Source: Trigonopsis variabilis
Taxonomy: Eukaryota; Ascomycota; Trigonopsidomycetes; Trigonopsidales; Trigonopsidaceae
Assembly: GCA_003707065.3 (NCBI GenBank)
Contig: PPXM03000002.1
Coordinates: 992,001-1,056,000 of the forward strand
Length of the DNA stretch: 64,000 nucleotides
Direction: 5' to 3'
Notes under the pieces: model-generated
What the model was told of the DNA's origin: nothing
The model's database searches: none
Seen by the model: only the letters and a program-made list of their open reading frames with translations
Position numbers and translations under genes: made by a program
Shown: one piece after another, positions 29,398 through 40,188 of the stretch
Position numbering within the stretch: the first letter of the stretch is position 1
How the letters are laid out: every line of letters begins with the position of its first letter

Positions 29398-30669
29398 ATG
29401 AGCGAACTGAACCCCAAAACAACTCACAAAGAGTTCCGTGGCACCGTTGGAGCATTGGGAATTACTATAGGACTACCATTGGGTCTATATCTCTTGTATT
29501 ATGGGTGCAATGAAGTGGCATGCACTGCATCGCTGAGTACAATGATGCAGGTTGTCAAGACAAGAGAGATCTTCAATATCGAGTCGATGATATTTATTGT
29601 TTCCTGGATCATAGGTTTGATGTTGTTGGAGGTGATGTTGCCCGGAAAGTTCCTTGAAGGTTCTCCTCTAAGGAACGGGACGACCTTGAGCTACAAACAG
29701 AACGCAAAGGCGACCTTGATTATTATTGCAAATATTCTGCTTTACAGGTTTTGCTATGTCAAAGCGAAAGGAGGAAGAATGACTGAACTTTTGTTTATTG
29801 CCGAGAACTATCTTCCTTTGTTGACGGCATCACTTATATTTTCGTTTATTTTGGCAACATGGGTATATCTGCGTTCTTTTCGTGACTCTAAGGTCTTGTT
29901 GGCTCTTGGAGGAAATACTGGAGATCGCGTTTACGACTGGTTTATAGGAAGAGAGTTGAACCCTCGGGTTAGAAAGCTTGATCTTAAAGTATTCTTTGAG
30001 TTAAAACCTGGGTTACTTCTCTGGGGACTGCTTATTCTTTCATTTGCTTACAAACAATCGATAACCTACGGGCTAACTGACTCAATGGCAATTGTAGTTT
30101 TCTTCCAACTCTGGTATATAGTGGATGGGCTGCTTCATGAGAACAAGCTTCTTAATATGATGGATGTTATCCACGACGGCTTTGGATTTATGTTGGCATT
30201 TGGGGATATTGCTTTGGTGCCGTTCCTTTACTCTACGCAGGCAAGATACCTTATGTCCCACCCCGTCCATCTCGGCTTTTCCAAGACTTTAGCTATTATT
30301 GCTATTAATTATATCGGATATTTTATCTTCAGGTCTTCAAATTCCCAAAAAGAGGCATTTAGGAGAGGAGATTCTTCCACAGCTAGCTTGCCTTTTATTC
30401 AAACAAAACGAGGAACCAAGCTCCTGTGCGGAGGATGGTGGGGAAATGCTCGCCATATCAATTACTTTGGCGACTGGATCATGGCATGGGCATGGTGTCT
30501 TCCCACTGGGTTTGGCTCGCCCTTGACTTATATTTATCTCTTTTATTTTGCTACTCTTCTTATCCATCGAGAACGACGGGATGACCAAAATTGTTCGATC
30601 AAGTATGGCGAGGATTGGGAGCGGTACAAGCAGAAGGCAAAGTATCGAATCATTCCATGGGTCTACTAG
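29398..30669 (+). CDS. ERG24: Delta(14)-sterol reductase Erg24
   Basis: A 423-residue ER membrane enzyme that reduces the C14-C15 double bond of ergosterol intermediates with NADPH. Around nine hydrophobic segments are visible. The C-terminus is diagnostic: FIQTKRGTKLLCGGWWGNAR, HINYFGDWIMAWAWCLPTGF and LLIHRERRDDQNC followed by KYGEDWERYKQKAKYRIIPW. Yeast Erg24 has IQTKRGSKLLCDGWW at the same place, separating it from Erg4. The N-terminal block EFRGTVGALGITIGLPL matches the family start, so the ATG at 29398 is well placed. It is intronless. It converges on TPT1 with only 10 bp between the stops. Confidence 0.9.
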   Translation: MSELNPKTTHKEFRGTVGALGITIGLPLGLYLLYYGCNEVACTASLSTMMQVVKTREIFNIESMIFIVSWIIGLMLLEVMLPGKFLEGSPLRNGTTLSYKQNAKATLIIIANILLYRFCYVKAKGGRMTELLFIAENYLPLLTASLIFSFILATWVYLRSFRDSKVLLALGGNTGDRVYDWFIGRELNPRVRKLDLKVFFELKPGLLLWGLLILSFAYKQSITYGLTDSMAIVVFFQLWYIVDGLLHENKLLNMMDVIHDGFGFMLAFGDIALVPFLYSTQARYLMSHPVHLGFSKTLAIIAINYIGYFIFRSSNSQKEAFRRGDSSTASLPFIQTKRGTKLLCGGWWGNARHINYFGDWIMAWAWCLPTGFGSPLTYIYLFYFATLLIHRERRDDQNCSIKYGEDWERYKQKAKYRIIPWVY

Positions 30670-30679
30670 AATCCGTATA

Positions 30680-31345
30680 TCATGGATATAGCTGTGTACC
30701 ATCTTTTGTAACGACCTTCTCAAAAAATTCAACTGGAAGAATATTTCCACTGGGAGAATCTAGTCCTGACGTTAGGATGACACCATTGGACGATAAGTAG
30801 AATGGAATCTTAGCCCGAAGTGCTTTCTCGAGGTCAACGTAAATCATCACTTGCGCGTTATTTCGCATTCCACTCACTACTCCATCTTTGGGTAGCCCTT
30901 GAGCAAGATGAATATGTTGCCGATTCATGGCCTTAAGTCCTTCGTCCTTGATGCTCTGCCATGCTCTTTTATTGGTCCCATGGACCGCCATGGGTACCTG
31001 GCCGGCATCGTCAATACGCTCAAGTTCCAGATCAGTGACGCTGTCGATAGAATGGCCTTGGTTAGCTCTCATGTACCAGTCATCAACTGGTCGTTCCTCG
31101 TCAGCTAGAGCATCCTGGACGTCTGGATCATGAAAGAGCAACGTATATCGGTTTTTGGAGTCATTCGTCACCACTCGCAGTAGATCTTGAGGAGTGACTT
31201 GAAGAGATCTGAGATTGTTATGTCCAAGTAAGGCTTTCACAGATAGATATCCGTCAGCTCTGATCGGTAATCGCTCTTTTACAGCCCCATGACGCAAGAG
31301 ATATGAACATGCTTTGCTTATAATAACATCTCTCGGGCGAGGCAT
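30680..31345 (-). CDS. TPT1: tRNA 2'-phosphotransferase Tpt1
   Basis: A 221-residue intronless protein. Tpt1 transfers the 2'-phosphate left by fungal tRNA ligase at the splice junction onto NAD+, the last step of tRNA splicing. Family blocks are in order: SKACSYLLRHGA near the N-terminus, ADGYLSVKALL, RYTLLF, RANQGHSI, the HGT motif (AVHGTNKRAWQSIKDEGL) and QHIHLAQGL, then IYVDLEKAL and the final NGVILTSG. The Arg-His-Arg-Arg type catalytic set appears present. The start at 31345 gives the usual short lead (MPRPRDVIIS). Its stop faces that of ERG24 10 bp away, so the 3' UTRs must overlap. Confidence 0.93.
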   Translation of the reverse strand: MPRPRDVIISKACSYLLRHGAVKERLPIRADGYLSVKALLGHNNLRSLQVTPQDLLRVVTNDSKNRYTLLFHDPDVQDALADEERPVDDWYMRANQGHSIDSVTDLELERIDDAGQVPMAVHGTNKRAWQSIKDEGLKAMNRQHIHLAQGLPKDGVVSGMRNNAQVMIYVDLEKALRAKIPFYLSSNGVILTSGLDSPSGNILPVEFFEKVVTKDGTQLYP

Positions 31346-32495
31346 TGCATTTCACAGGCTAGTCGATGTTTCTGGATGACTATTCAATCTCAGCGTAGTC
31401 CAATAACAGAACATTCGGTTGCCAAGCTCTGTAGCTCATCATGTGATGCCAGTGTTACAGAAGAGAACCAGATTCCGCGGAAAGCCACTAAACACCCGTA
31501 CTACATGTAAAGTAGTTCAACATAGTTTTGATGTAGAAAAAGTGTACCTGAATTATCTCCAAAAGTAGAACAATTTCATAATATTTTAGAAATTAGATAT
31601 TTGGATTCAAGCATTAACTTGGAGATACTGATAGTCACTTCAAATGAGAATCGACAGCATTTTTACTTGGTTCAAGCTACCTACTGTCCTTCTCGCAAAT
31701 CCACCGTACTCTCTCCGCGATGATCTCGGAAAACAATTTCCGTCAGATCGCCAACAAGGCCAAGTTCTAGAACTGAAAGAGATCCCAATTGACAGTTAAC
31801 AACGTTCTGTTATTCTATTCCAGTGCCAATCTTGCCATGGCAATGACGATCCACGGGCCCACGTGTCTGTACGTGGATGATACATGACGAAAGGATACTG
31901 GGCCATCGCGAGAGTCTATCATGATTTATCTTCTGTTTCTTTTAATGCATTATTCCTCCAGTCCTTCTATTCGGCGTTTGCTTCTAAACCGCCCCTCAAG
32001 CCATCACCGTATGTTCACAAAGGAGCTACTACGCGCCAATCTTAACCCAGAGATACGCACCATCCTATTTTTGTCGTCTCCAGAGAGTGCCGTTTCTAAA
32101 CGAAGATTCCCCTTTAGTCTTGCACATATTAATGAAGGGCAGTCTCCATGCCAGGGTCGACGAGCCTCCCAGTCACCTTTGTCCCCACCCCCAATCACAA
32201 TGAAGGAGAACAATCGAAATGAAGGCACGACAGTGACGAGGGTTTAGAAGAGATCATGTTCAAGTCCCATTAACTTGCCACGACCCGCTGTCTTAGGATC
32301 GATGTTTATACCGCTATCTCCACGTGATCGCGCTCTCCTATCGACCGCCGCTTATCCATGACGTTGCGTCCAGCATTCTTGCCATATGCACCCTCCCACG
32401 TGACTGTAATCTATATTAGCCTACCAACCCCCATGTAATCTTTACCGTCTAGGTCGCCAAGTCGACGCTCAAAAGAGCCAGTTTACTCGCTGATA
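31346..32495. other. Divergent intergenic between TPT1 and the 235-residue gene
   Basis: About 1.15 kb with promoters for both neighbours. A 108-codon frame at 31921-32247 is Ser/Pro/Arg-rich without family features and has a counterpart on the other strand, so it is not called. No tRNA or 5S gene was recognised. Confidence 0.45.
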
Positions 32496-33203
32496 ATGTT
32501 CCATTCTCCTCCTTCCTCTTTATCTCCTAACATCGGTCCCTCCCTTGCGCCTGCTCTATCGCCTTTAGAGATCCTTTCTCTTATCACCAATCTCGTTTCC
32601 ACTCGCCCTATGACTCACGCCGACCTTGTCTCGACGCTTAGTTCTCAATGTGATGCCTTTGCGAAATTTCCCTCAATCGCCCAAAAAGACATTGTCTCTC
32701 AGGCAGTGTGCGGGCCCATAGGCTCGTCTTTTTTGGCTTATCTGGACGACGGATCTGTTCGGATCTCTGATGCCGTGACAGCGCGCAAGTTCCTCAATAA
32801 ATGTGGCTGCACTAATGATTCTGCGCTCCCTCCAACTCCTCCGACTGTCGGAAATACTGACATTGACATGGACGACGATATGGTCTTCGTGTTGGATGGT
32901 GCGGACGCGTCGGGCCATCCGCGGGCACTTGCCAACGACCGCAAGTCTACTGTCAGACAGAACCCAACTGAAAGTGATTATGATACCGAAGATGAGGATT
33001 GGAAATCTATGGGTGCCGCTTCTCTGCGCTCGCAGGCATGGAGCGCCCCTCGATCTCTCGAAGGTGGAGGGATAATCACATCTTCTACCTGGTCGCATCC
33101 TCTTCCTTCAAAGATGCCTCAAATAATGCAAGGGTTTGATACCCCCGATGAGAGTGCTGCTGTGGCTGCCTTAATGCAGCTCGGCACCCAGAATGCCAAA
33201 TAG
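32496..33203 (+). CDS. Uncharacterised 235-residue protein
   Basis: An intronless frame from an ATG in a CT-rich context typical of fungal leaders. I recognise no family. Residues 20-105 look folded and helical (LSPLEILSLITNLVSTRPMT, VSTLSSQCDAFAKFPSI, CGPIGSSFLAYLDDGSVRI). The middle is strongly acidic (DIDMDDDMVFVLDGAD, DYDTEDEDWKSMG) and the C-terminus (FDTPDESAAVAALMQLG) could be a short amphipathic helix. The acidic patches and final helix recall nuclear regulatory proteins, but this is speculation. It converges on the Gfd2-like gene with a 128-bp gap. Confidence 0.6.
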   Translation: MFHSPPSSLSPNIGPSLAPALSPLEILSLITNLVSTRPMTHADLVSTLSSQCDAFAKFPSIAQKDIVSQAVCGPIGSSFLAYLDDGSVRISDAVTARKFLNKCGCTNDSALPPTPPTVGNTDIDMDDDMVFVLDGADASGHPRALANDRKSTVRQNPTESDYDTEDEDWKSMGAASLRSQAWSAPRSLEGGGIITSSTWSHPLPSKMPQIMQGFDTPDESAAVAALMQLGTQNAK

Positions 33204-33331
33204 CATAGTGTTTATATGGAGTAGTGATCGTTTAGATTGTTTCTTATGTGAGCTTGAAAGGCGAGCATTAGCTCGGCCAGCGCAGGAAGGATTCATGTTT
33301 TGCATTTTTTCTAGGCAATTCCAGTATGTAT

Positions 33332-35590
33332 TTATAAGTACTCTGCATATATCTTCTCAGCCAGTCTGATGGCATCCTCCGTATCGCTTTCTTCTTCTGT
33401 CTCGTTATCACCGTCGTCGCGCTTTTCCTCGCTATCCTCAAGGGCAAACTCATGCTCGCTCAAATCTGGATCCAACTTGTCTGGAGATAATAGCGTTATA
33501 ATATCCTGCTTAGGGTCATTTGGTAAGTCTTGGAAAGCCAGACACTCCTCGACGGACTCGCTCGCCCTGTCCCTGACCTTTTGAGTCCACTCTTCCACTT
33601 CTTTTTGCTTGTCTCGTATCAGGATAGAAAATTGCTCTTCCAGTCGTGCCCACCTCCTGTTTATATCCTCTTGGAACTTTTTCTTGTCATTGCGATAAAG
33701 CCTTTGCATTGCAAAGAGTGAAGCCATGGTATAAAAGGCGTCATTAGCTGCATTGTGAAGAGCATAGTAGTCAAGCCCTAACCGGGACAGCAGTGCACTC
33801 AAAGATGACGCTGATTGTTGATAAGGGTCTGAAGGAAATACATAGGACATCAATGTCTTCGTATCGACAGTAACGACGTCCTTTGAGAGTGTGACGCCTA
33901 GTTCGCCCTTCAAGCACTTTATATCACTTGATATGTCATGTCCAATGATCAGATACTTATATCCAGGTATAGGCTTGAATATTTTCTTTGTCAATGACTG
34001 TGTCTGCGGTCCTGTCAAGATCTCGGAGTTTCCAAATAAGAAATTATCCGCATTGTCAGGGACAAATGTACCATTTCGTAGGCTGATATTCTCCTTGATT
34101 CTTATGTGAAGACCAATCATTTCCTTAAGAGGCGCTAGCAATTCATGGTTCGTCGCCGGAGAGGGGTTCCGGTTGCTGTCAAGTTTAGCTATGTATTTGC
34201 TCACCGGTTCACCATGCCCAGAGAAAACCTTCTGGTGCAGTGCACTTGTCATAATGGGATTATATGCCATGAGACCAACTTCTGTGATCTTCGATGATTG
34301 ATGTTCATACCACTCAATATCACAGCAAAGAGAGATATGTGCGTCGTCCTCAACAAATCTCATGTACTTGTCGAACTCTGCTGCTAGACGAACCTTTTTA
34401 TTGACCAGATCCTTCTGCTGCTTGCGAAGCTTATTAAGGCTGGCCTCGGCCTTGTGAAGCTTCTTAGTCAACTGATCTCGCCCTTTGCGTCGAGTTGCTA
34501 GATATGTGAAGAGAGTGGTGACGGAGAAACCAAAAAGTGCCTGAAAACAATCATACTTGGACAGTACGTACTTGCCATCTCGGCCCACCCAAGTAAGGCA
34601 TCTCTCGTCGTAGGTACCATTGTAATCCTCAAGACCAGTATATAAGGCAAGGCCTGGATGATCAGTAAGGACTCGCTTGAATAGGTCAATTGCGCCAGCA
34701 GATTTGGCAGGCACATTTAGTAACTCGATCAAGGGTGCTGAAGCCCAAGGATCCGCTTTCGTTATGGCCTCTAGTTTCTCATTCTCCTGTTCGAACAATG
34801 CCTGGCTGTCCTCGCGAATAGTACTCACGTACTGAGGGCACATCTCCGATGCTTTGGAACGGAGAATGGTCAGCATTTTATCAACCTTCTCGAATTTAAG
34901 AAAAGGTTGGCTTATTATCAGAGGATGATCACCTCTTGAGATGTATAGGGTCATATGAACATCCAGAAATGTCGACACTAGTTCCAATTTATTGTATGGC
35001 CTCAGTGACCTGAAATTTTCGTGCGTAGCCAGGTATCGCAAGACTTGTCCTAATGAAACATAGCTTGTAATAGCCACCGGGACCTGATCTTTGAAATCCT
35101 CTGTGAAATACTTTTGAGGAACAAGAAATTTCGATAGTGGACTCCAACAACTACGGTCATCTCCTAGTTTCTGGGGCTCTCGGTCTGTTGTACGGTTCAA
35201 ATGCCCACTTGTTCTATTAGATTTTCCTTTAGAACGGTTCTTGCCTTTAAAGCTTTGATGATCTATTTGGTCTTGAGAATCAATTGAAATCGCAGGTCCC
35301 CATTCGAAGTCCTGAAAAACAAACGAGCTTTCAGTGTCCGTCTGTTTCTTTTCTCGACGCCTTCTTTGCCTGTTCTTGCTGGTACCATCTGGCGATCTCG
35401 AGGTGGTGGAGTCGGATGCTGAAGGATCCTCAAGAGTCCATGCTGGGCTAGACGTTGCTTTTATATTCACTGTATGTGATTCATATGTGGCTCTATCGAA
35501 ATCAGCTTTTTTTGATCCCGCTTTTTGTGCCTTCCATGCGTCGAAGCCTAAGAACTTCTCTTGTCTCGTAGTACCTCCTTCCCGTCTCAT
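33332..35590 (-). CDS. Gfd2/YDR514C-like protein with a DEDDh exonuclease fold
   Basis: A 752-residue intronless protein. The first 150 residues are basic, Ser-rich and disordered. A central region (about 155-380) is of unknown fold and is followed by a coiled coil (about 375-410, KKLHKAEASLNKLRKQQKDL). The C-terminal domain (about 415-640) has the layout of the fungal Gfd2/YDR514C family, an RNase H-like DEDDh exonuclease fold: CCDIEWYE (DxE), YLIIGHDISSDIKCL (second acidic motif) and LHNAANDAFYTMASL (His and last Asp). All four acidic positions and the histidine are visible, so activity is plausible. Its substrate is not known; yeast Gfd2 is linked to mRNA export. An acidic tail (DDGDNETEEESDTED) follows. 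Confidence 0.75.
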   Translation of the reverse strand: MRREGGTTRQEKFLGFDAWKAQKAGSKKADFDRATYESHTVNIKATSSPAWTLEDPSASDSTTSRSPDGTSKNRQRRRREKKQTDTESSFVFQDFEWGPAISIDSQDQIDHQSFKGKNRSKGKSNRTSGHLNRTTDREPQKLGDDRSCWSPLSKFLVPQKYFTEDFKDQVPVAITSYVSLGQVLRYLATHENFRSLRPYNKLELVSTFLDVHMTLYISRGDHPLIISQPFLKFEKVDKMLTILRSKASEMCPQYVSTIREDSQALFEQENEKLEAITKADPWASAPLIELLNVPAKSAGAIDLFKRVLTDHPGLALYTGLEDYNGTYDERCLTWVGRDGKYVLSKYDCFQALFGFSVTTLFTYLATRRKGRDQLTKKLHKAEASLNKLRKQQKDLVNKKVRLAAEFDKYMRFVEDDAHISLCCDIEWYEHQSSKITEVGLMAYNPIMTSALHQKVFSGHGEPVSKYIAKLDSNRNPSPATNHELLAPLKEMIGLHIRIKENISLRNGTFVPDNADNFLFGNSEILTGPQTQSLTKKIFKPIPGYKYLIIGHDISSDIKCLKGELGVTLSKDVVTVDTKTLMSYVFPSDPYQQSASSLSALLSRLGLDYYALHNAANDAFYTMASLFAMQRLYRNDKKKFQEDINRRWARLEEQFSILIRDKQKEVEEWTQKVRDRASESVEECLAFQDLPNDPKQDIITLLSPDKLDPDLSEHEFALEDSEEKRDDGDNETEEESDTEDAIRLAEKIYAEYL

Positions 35591-36206
35591 TGAACGACGA
35601 GTGACCGATAGTCAGATCTCTGGTTTCCCCTTTCTGAATAACACGGCGGTGTTAAGGTCTTTGAGTTCCCTATGACCCTACACAAAGAAAGACATTAAAC
35701 ACAAAGTCAAAGTAGCTGACTAGCAATGGTGCTTATGTAAGCTCGTACCTTATTTTCAGTTTCATCACTGCCAGAGCAAGATATGTTGCGTTGTACATAA
35801 GAGTCTTATTATTATTTCCTTAGTGCACGTCTAAGGAGGCCTCCCATAAAGCTCTTATATGAATCGACGGGCCAGGAGTGGTGACAGTACTTCCCAACAA
35901 AGACACATTTTGCTCTTTAGCGTAAAGACACAAGGGGAAGTCGTTCATTGGTAAGCTATGATTGAGGCTGGTTCTGAGAAGGTATTGTGGCTGTCTATGG
36001 GATTCTGTAGCCTCTCAAATCGAGATGTTCAGTGGTACCTTTTCCTGGAGATGAAGATTGCTAAGCTGGTCTGTCATAACCTGACGTTTAATCCATATTA
36101 AAAACAATGCACGCTCAACTCGGTTTATTGATTCTATACACGACGAAAAAGATTAATATACAAAAAGAGTATCCTATGACTTGGCTAGAGAAGTGAATAC
36201 TATGAA
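35591..36206. other. Intergenic between the Gfd2-like gene and DBP8
   Basis: About 615 bases containing the promoter of the Gfd2-like gene and the 3' flank of DBP8. I see no gene or repeat. Confidence 0.5.
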
Positions 36207-37534
36207 TCATTCTCGAACGACCCTCGGTTGCGCTTTCTTCTTTCGCATCTCTCTCCTTTCTCCAAAATGCTCCTTCTCCATTTCCAGTTTAGCTTCCCTC
36301 CTAGCTTCGACGGCTTTCTGCAACGATTTCTCCAGGACCTTGTTCTCATTGACATCGTCGGATTTTTCAATCTGAGTTCCTATCCGCTGTTCAATTGCCT
36401 GGAATCGCGCCACATCACGCTGACAGACAAACGAGATACTTCGTCCTTTCCGCCCCGCTCGGGCTGTTCGACCTACGCGGTGAATATAGTCATCAGGATC
36501 GGCGGGAAGATCAAAGTTGACAACCAAGCCCACTAGAGGAATATCGAGACCTCGACTAGCGACGTCAGTCGCTACAAGAACTCTAGCGGCGCCTGCTCTA
36601 AACCTGCCCAACGAGTTTATCCTGTCTCGCTGGGACATTTCGGAGTGCAAGCTCGTCACTCTGATCTCTAACTTGCGTAGCATTCTTTGAATGATCTCGG
36701 CTGTGACCGTGCGATTAACAAACACAATCGCAGTTGTTTCGAGATTAGATTCAGCGGCTAGAATGTGGTATAGATAGGCCTCCCGCGCATAAGCGGCGAT
36801 GAAGAGATAAGACTGCTGTAGAGTAGTTGGAACGGCCAGATTGTCTTCGATCTCGTAGATGAAGGGCGCTTGCTTACCTGGTTTGAGAGGCTGATCTTTT
36901 AAAGCTCTTACGGCAGGAGTGATTGTAGCTGTGAAGAGTAAGGTTTGGCGGTTTTCAGAGGATGGCAAGGCATTTAGACATTCCTCCAGATCATCACCAA
37001 ATGAATTACTTAAGAGGCGATCAGCCTCGTCAAGAACAAGGAATTTTATTCGCTTTAATCCCCGGACAGTATCCTCACCGCTAGACCGCAGATGGTCAGC
37101 CAACCGACCCGGAGTAGCAATGACAATATGTGGAGATTTACTGAGAGCAAGAGCCTGAGTCATCATATCGACGCCACCGACTATCACGGTGTGTTTTAAA
37201 TTCATGTTTGAACCTAGGGCAGCAAATTGTTCGTCGATCTGAAGTGCCAACTCTCTAAGAGAGCGTTAGTCTAAAAACACCGGGCTGACACATACCTAGT
37301 AGGGGTCAAAATGAGAGCATAGACTCCAAAAGGATCTTGAGACCATTTATGCAGAATAGGAGCTGCGAAAGCAATCGTTTTACCTGAACCAGTCCGGGCA
37401 CCTCCTATCACATCTCGTCCATCTAGAGCAGGAGGAATAGTGTTTGCCTGAATCTTGGAGGGGACCGTTATAGCCATAGAGTTCAACGCATCTTGAATCC
37501 AAGGCGCCAAACCTAATGATTCAAAAGATGACAT
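36207..37534 (-). CDS. DBP8: DEAD-box RNA helicase Dbp8
   Basis: Two exons, 37534-37296 and 37254-36207, with a 41-nt intron (GTATGT, branch GACTAAC, TTAG) give 428 residues. Dbp8 is an ATPase of the small-subunit processome acting in 18S rRNA maturation. The order of motifs is complete: Q motif region ([12 protein letters not shown]), ARTGSGKT (46-53), PTRELA restored across the intron, [24 protein letters not shown] (motif III with TAT, as is usual in Dbp8), [17 protein letters not shown] and [11 protein letters not shown]. The tail is Lys/Glu-rich. The ATG at 37534 is preferred to the frame's earlier ATG at 37714, because homologues start right at the F-E-S-L-G-L block. Confidence 0.9.
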
Positions 37535-38498
37535 TGTGGGAAAAAATCTCGTATGCGGCGCGTTGGGAGTAAGGTAGGCACTACGACCAAAGAGACTGCC
37601 CGAAGACGCTGTGTAACGATCTGTAGTTGTAAGGACAATCCGGCTATTGATTAATATACGGCGCGTGATTAATTTATCACGCGTCACATGAGAGAAATCC
37701 GACCCACATGACAAAATGATTCGCTAACGCTCGTCAACTCTTGTTTGGATATGATTCTGACCAAAGGATTGAGTTATTTGTATCCAGCAAATCTTAGAAA
37801 CCCGACGCTGCCTGTGCATGTGAGTAATGACGTTGCCAAGCTGCACCCCGCGAAGTTGGGTCTAGACGCACACTCGAGCCGATTATCCTTGCTTGATTGG
37901 GGCCAACAACAAAGAACAAAAGCGCCATTGCATCCTTTGTCTTGAAGCTAAAATCCAAATCTTTAGTAACTTGCATTCGCTGCCGAAATTCGATCAAGTC
38001 GCATTTAGTGTAATAGATATTCTCAAGCAGTCAGGGGAAAGATACAGGGCATTAGTACTGGCGATCGTAGGACTTTATGAGACTAGAATGCTAGAGTGAA
38101 TGGCACGGTTAAAGGACGATCTTCGACACTACTGGCTGGTTGCATTGAGCAATTTACTAGTAGCGTTTGGCAAAAGATGTCGAAGTCACCAGTAAGGGTC
38201 ATCATCAGTCAAGCCGTAACCGATCTTGGAAAACAGCCCCCCTTTTGGACGGAGGTGATTTTCGACTTGACAACCTCAACCCGCGAGTCGCACAAGAACC
38301 CCTTAGAATATTCTTGGCTTTTTTCCTCTCCTCCGTTCTTTTTAAATCTTCGGATCGGTCTACGGATCCTTATTCAGACCCGTATTCTCTTTAAGCTTGC
38401 TTCGGTTGCTTCGTCCAAGTGCCCCTCCAGCCGCTTGCATTATCCGGAGAACTCAGCTTCAATCTCGCCTTAAACTCTCGTTTAGCAGCCCATAGGCC
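37535..38498. other. Divergent intergenic between DBP8 and MKK
   Basis: About 960 bases. It contains an inverted repeat (CGCGTGAT at 37662-37669 and ATCACGCG at 37676-37683) that includes an ACGCGT box at 37679-37684, some 145 bp upstream of DBP8. Short overlapping frames at 37745-38473 have no features. A CT-rich leader precedes MKK. Confidence 0.5.
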
Positions 38499-39647
38499 AT
38501 GTCAGCTCCTCCTGTTCTTCGTCTCAATACGCCCGGTTCATCCAAGTTGAAGCTGCCGTCTCTGAATATCCAGCCGAATGGGATCGAAGCTCTAGACGGT
38601 CCAGAGTTATTGGAAGATGATTTTTGTTCCTCGACCACCCCCTTTTGTGCAGAGGTCATGGCTGCGATAGGAGCCAATGAAGATGATCATAACTCGGCAT
38701 CTCATTCCGGCCTGAAGGGCGATGCGACTGACATCGGCTCTCTCGACGAAGAAGGGTGGCGGACGGTGGCTCGAAATGGAGACATTCAAGTCCTAGGGCG
38801 GTTAGGGGAGGGCTCAGGAGGATTTGTTGAGAAATGTAAACTCCGTCAGTCTCCTACCGTGTTTGCTTTGAAGACCATCACCACCAACCCCAACCCTGAT
38901 ACCCAGCGTCAAATCCTACGAGAACTTCAATTCAACCGGTCATGCAAGTCGCCTCATATTGTACGTTACTATGGATCATTTTTGCGTGAAGATGGATTGG
39001 GAATTTCGATTGCTATGGAGTTTTGTGGAGGAGGTTCCCTCGATGCCATCTACAAGCGAGTCAAGCTACGAGGAGGAAGAATCGGGGAGAAAGTATTACG
39101 CGAAATAGCAAAGGGAGTCCTTATGGGTCTATCTTATCTTCACGAGAGACGCATTATTCACCGAGACATCAAACCTCAGAACATCTTGTTGGATTCTCAA
39201 GGCCAGGTGAAGCTGTGTGATTTTGGTGTTTCTGGAGAAGTCGTCAACTCTCTGGCCACGACGTTCACTGGTACCTCTTATTATATGGCTCCAGAGCGGA
39301 TCCAGGGTCAACCGTACAGTGTCACGTCGGATGTATGGTCCTTAGGCTTGACCCTGCTCGAAGTCGCTCGACATAGGTTTCCCTTCCCTCCAGATGGAAG
39401 TGCGCCCCTAATGCCAATCGAGATTTTGGCCTACATTGTCAATTACCCTCCTCCTGAACTGTATGATGAGCCTGAAAACGGAATCAAATGGAGCGAATCT
39501 TTCAGGCATTTCATCAAATGCTGTCTCGAAAAGGACAATACCAAACGAGCTAGTCCTCGACAGATGCTACAGCATCCCTGGATCCTAGGTGGAGCCAAGA
39601 GTAAACCGGTCAATATGGCTCGATTTGTTCGTGAGTGCTGGGAGTAA
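38499..39647 (+). CDS. MKK1: Mkk1/2-type MAP kinase kinase (cell-wall integrity)
   Basis: A 382-residue intronless dual-specificity kinase of the cell-wall integrity cascade. The kinase domain starts near residue 97 with [17 protein letters not shown], a glycine loop characteristic of Mkk1/2/Pek1 rather than Pbs2 or Ste7. Then come FALKTI (ATP lysine), HRDIKPQN (catalytic loop, about 220), [16 protein letters not shown] (DFG about 240; activation-loop Ser and Thr in the MAPKK SxxxT/S spacing) and [11 protein letters not shown]. The N-terminal 95 residues are disordered with a basic/hydrophobic patch ([10 protein letters not shown]) that could be a MAPK docking site. The RhoGEF, Mob2 and verprolin genes nearby serve related polarity and wall functions. 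Confidence 0.9.
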   Translation: MSAPPVLRLNTPGSSKLKLPSLNIQPNGIEALDGPELLEDDFCSSTTPFCAEVMAAIGANEDDHNSASHSGLKGDATDIGSLDEEGWRTVARNGDIQVLGRLGEGSGGFVEKCKLRQSPTVFALKTITTNPNPDTQRQILRELQFNRSCKSPHIVRYYGSFLREDGLGISIAMEFCGGGSLDAIYKRVKLRGGRIGEKVLREIAKGVLMGLSYLHERRIIHRDIKPQNILLDSQGQVKLCDFGVSGEVVNSLATTFTGTSYYMAPERIQGQPYSVTSDVWSLGLTLLEVARHRFPFPPDGSAPLMPIEILAYIVNYPPPELYDEPENGIKWSESFRHFIKCCLEKDNTKRASPRQMLQHPWILGGAKSKPVNMARFVRECWE

Positions 39648-40188
39648 GACGTTTGGGTTCCCATAGAGATTTTGGGCAAAAAGTTTAACTGTTATTGTTT
39701 TTGGAGTCTATTAACAGGGCATTGATTGATGTGGCTTGTAGTCTTACACAACCGTTCCATATATCCAGATGACCAACGACCCGACCCCTTGGGCTCCCTC
39801 CTTGCCTCCAAAGGCTCGGTGCTCGGTGGCATCTTGCCATAGAGTTAATCCTACAGATCTCTCCGCGATAACGAGAGATAACGGCCAGCACACCACTTCG
39901 CGTGGCTGAGATTGCCTATTTGGGACTGGAGAATCGGTCGAGAGGCTCGGACCAAAACACCGTTCTGATAAGAAGATAAGTCCAAGCCAGAGAAAATTTA
40001 GACTATGCCATCTCTCCGATTAGTAGGAATGACAGGAAGCACCAGTTCTCGAGCATGGAACCGAGACTAGAAAAGGGTGTCTCATACGGCTTGCTTAAGG
40101 TCGGGTTGCTACTTCTTATCGTTATCACAGACGGTCACACACACAATCTCAGCCTAAAGAAGCCGGTATTGGACATTACAGGGTAGTC
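39648..40188. other. Intergenic: MKK 3' flank and GRX promoter
   Basis: About 540 bases between two plus-strand genes. I see no gene or repeat. A minus-strand 68-codon frame at 39685-39891 has no features. Confidence 0.5.

Noticed and set aside
31921-32247. 108-codon frame upstream of the 235-residue gene
   Set aside because: Low-complexity Ser/Pro/Arg reading with an antisense counterpart and no conserved pattern.
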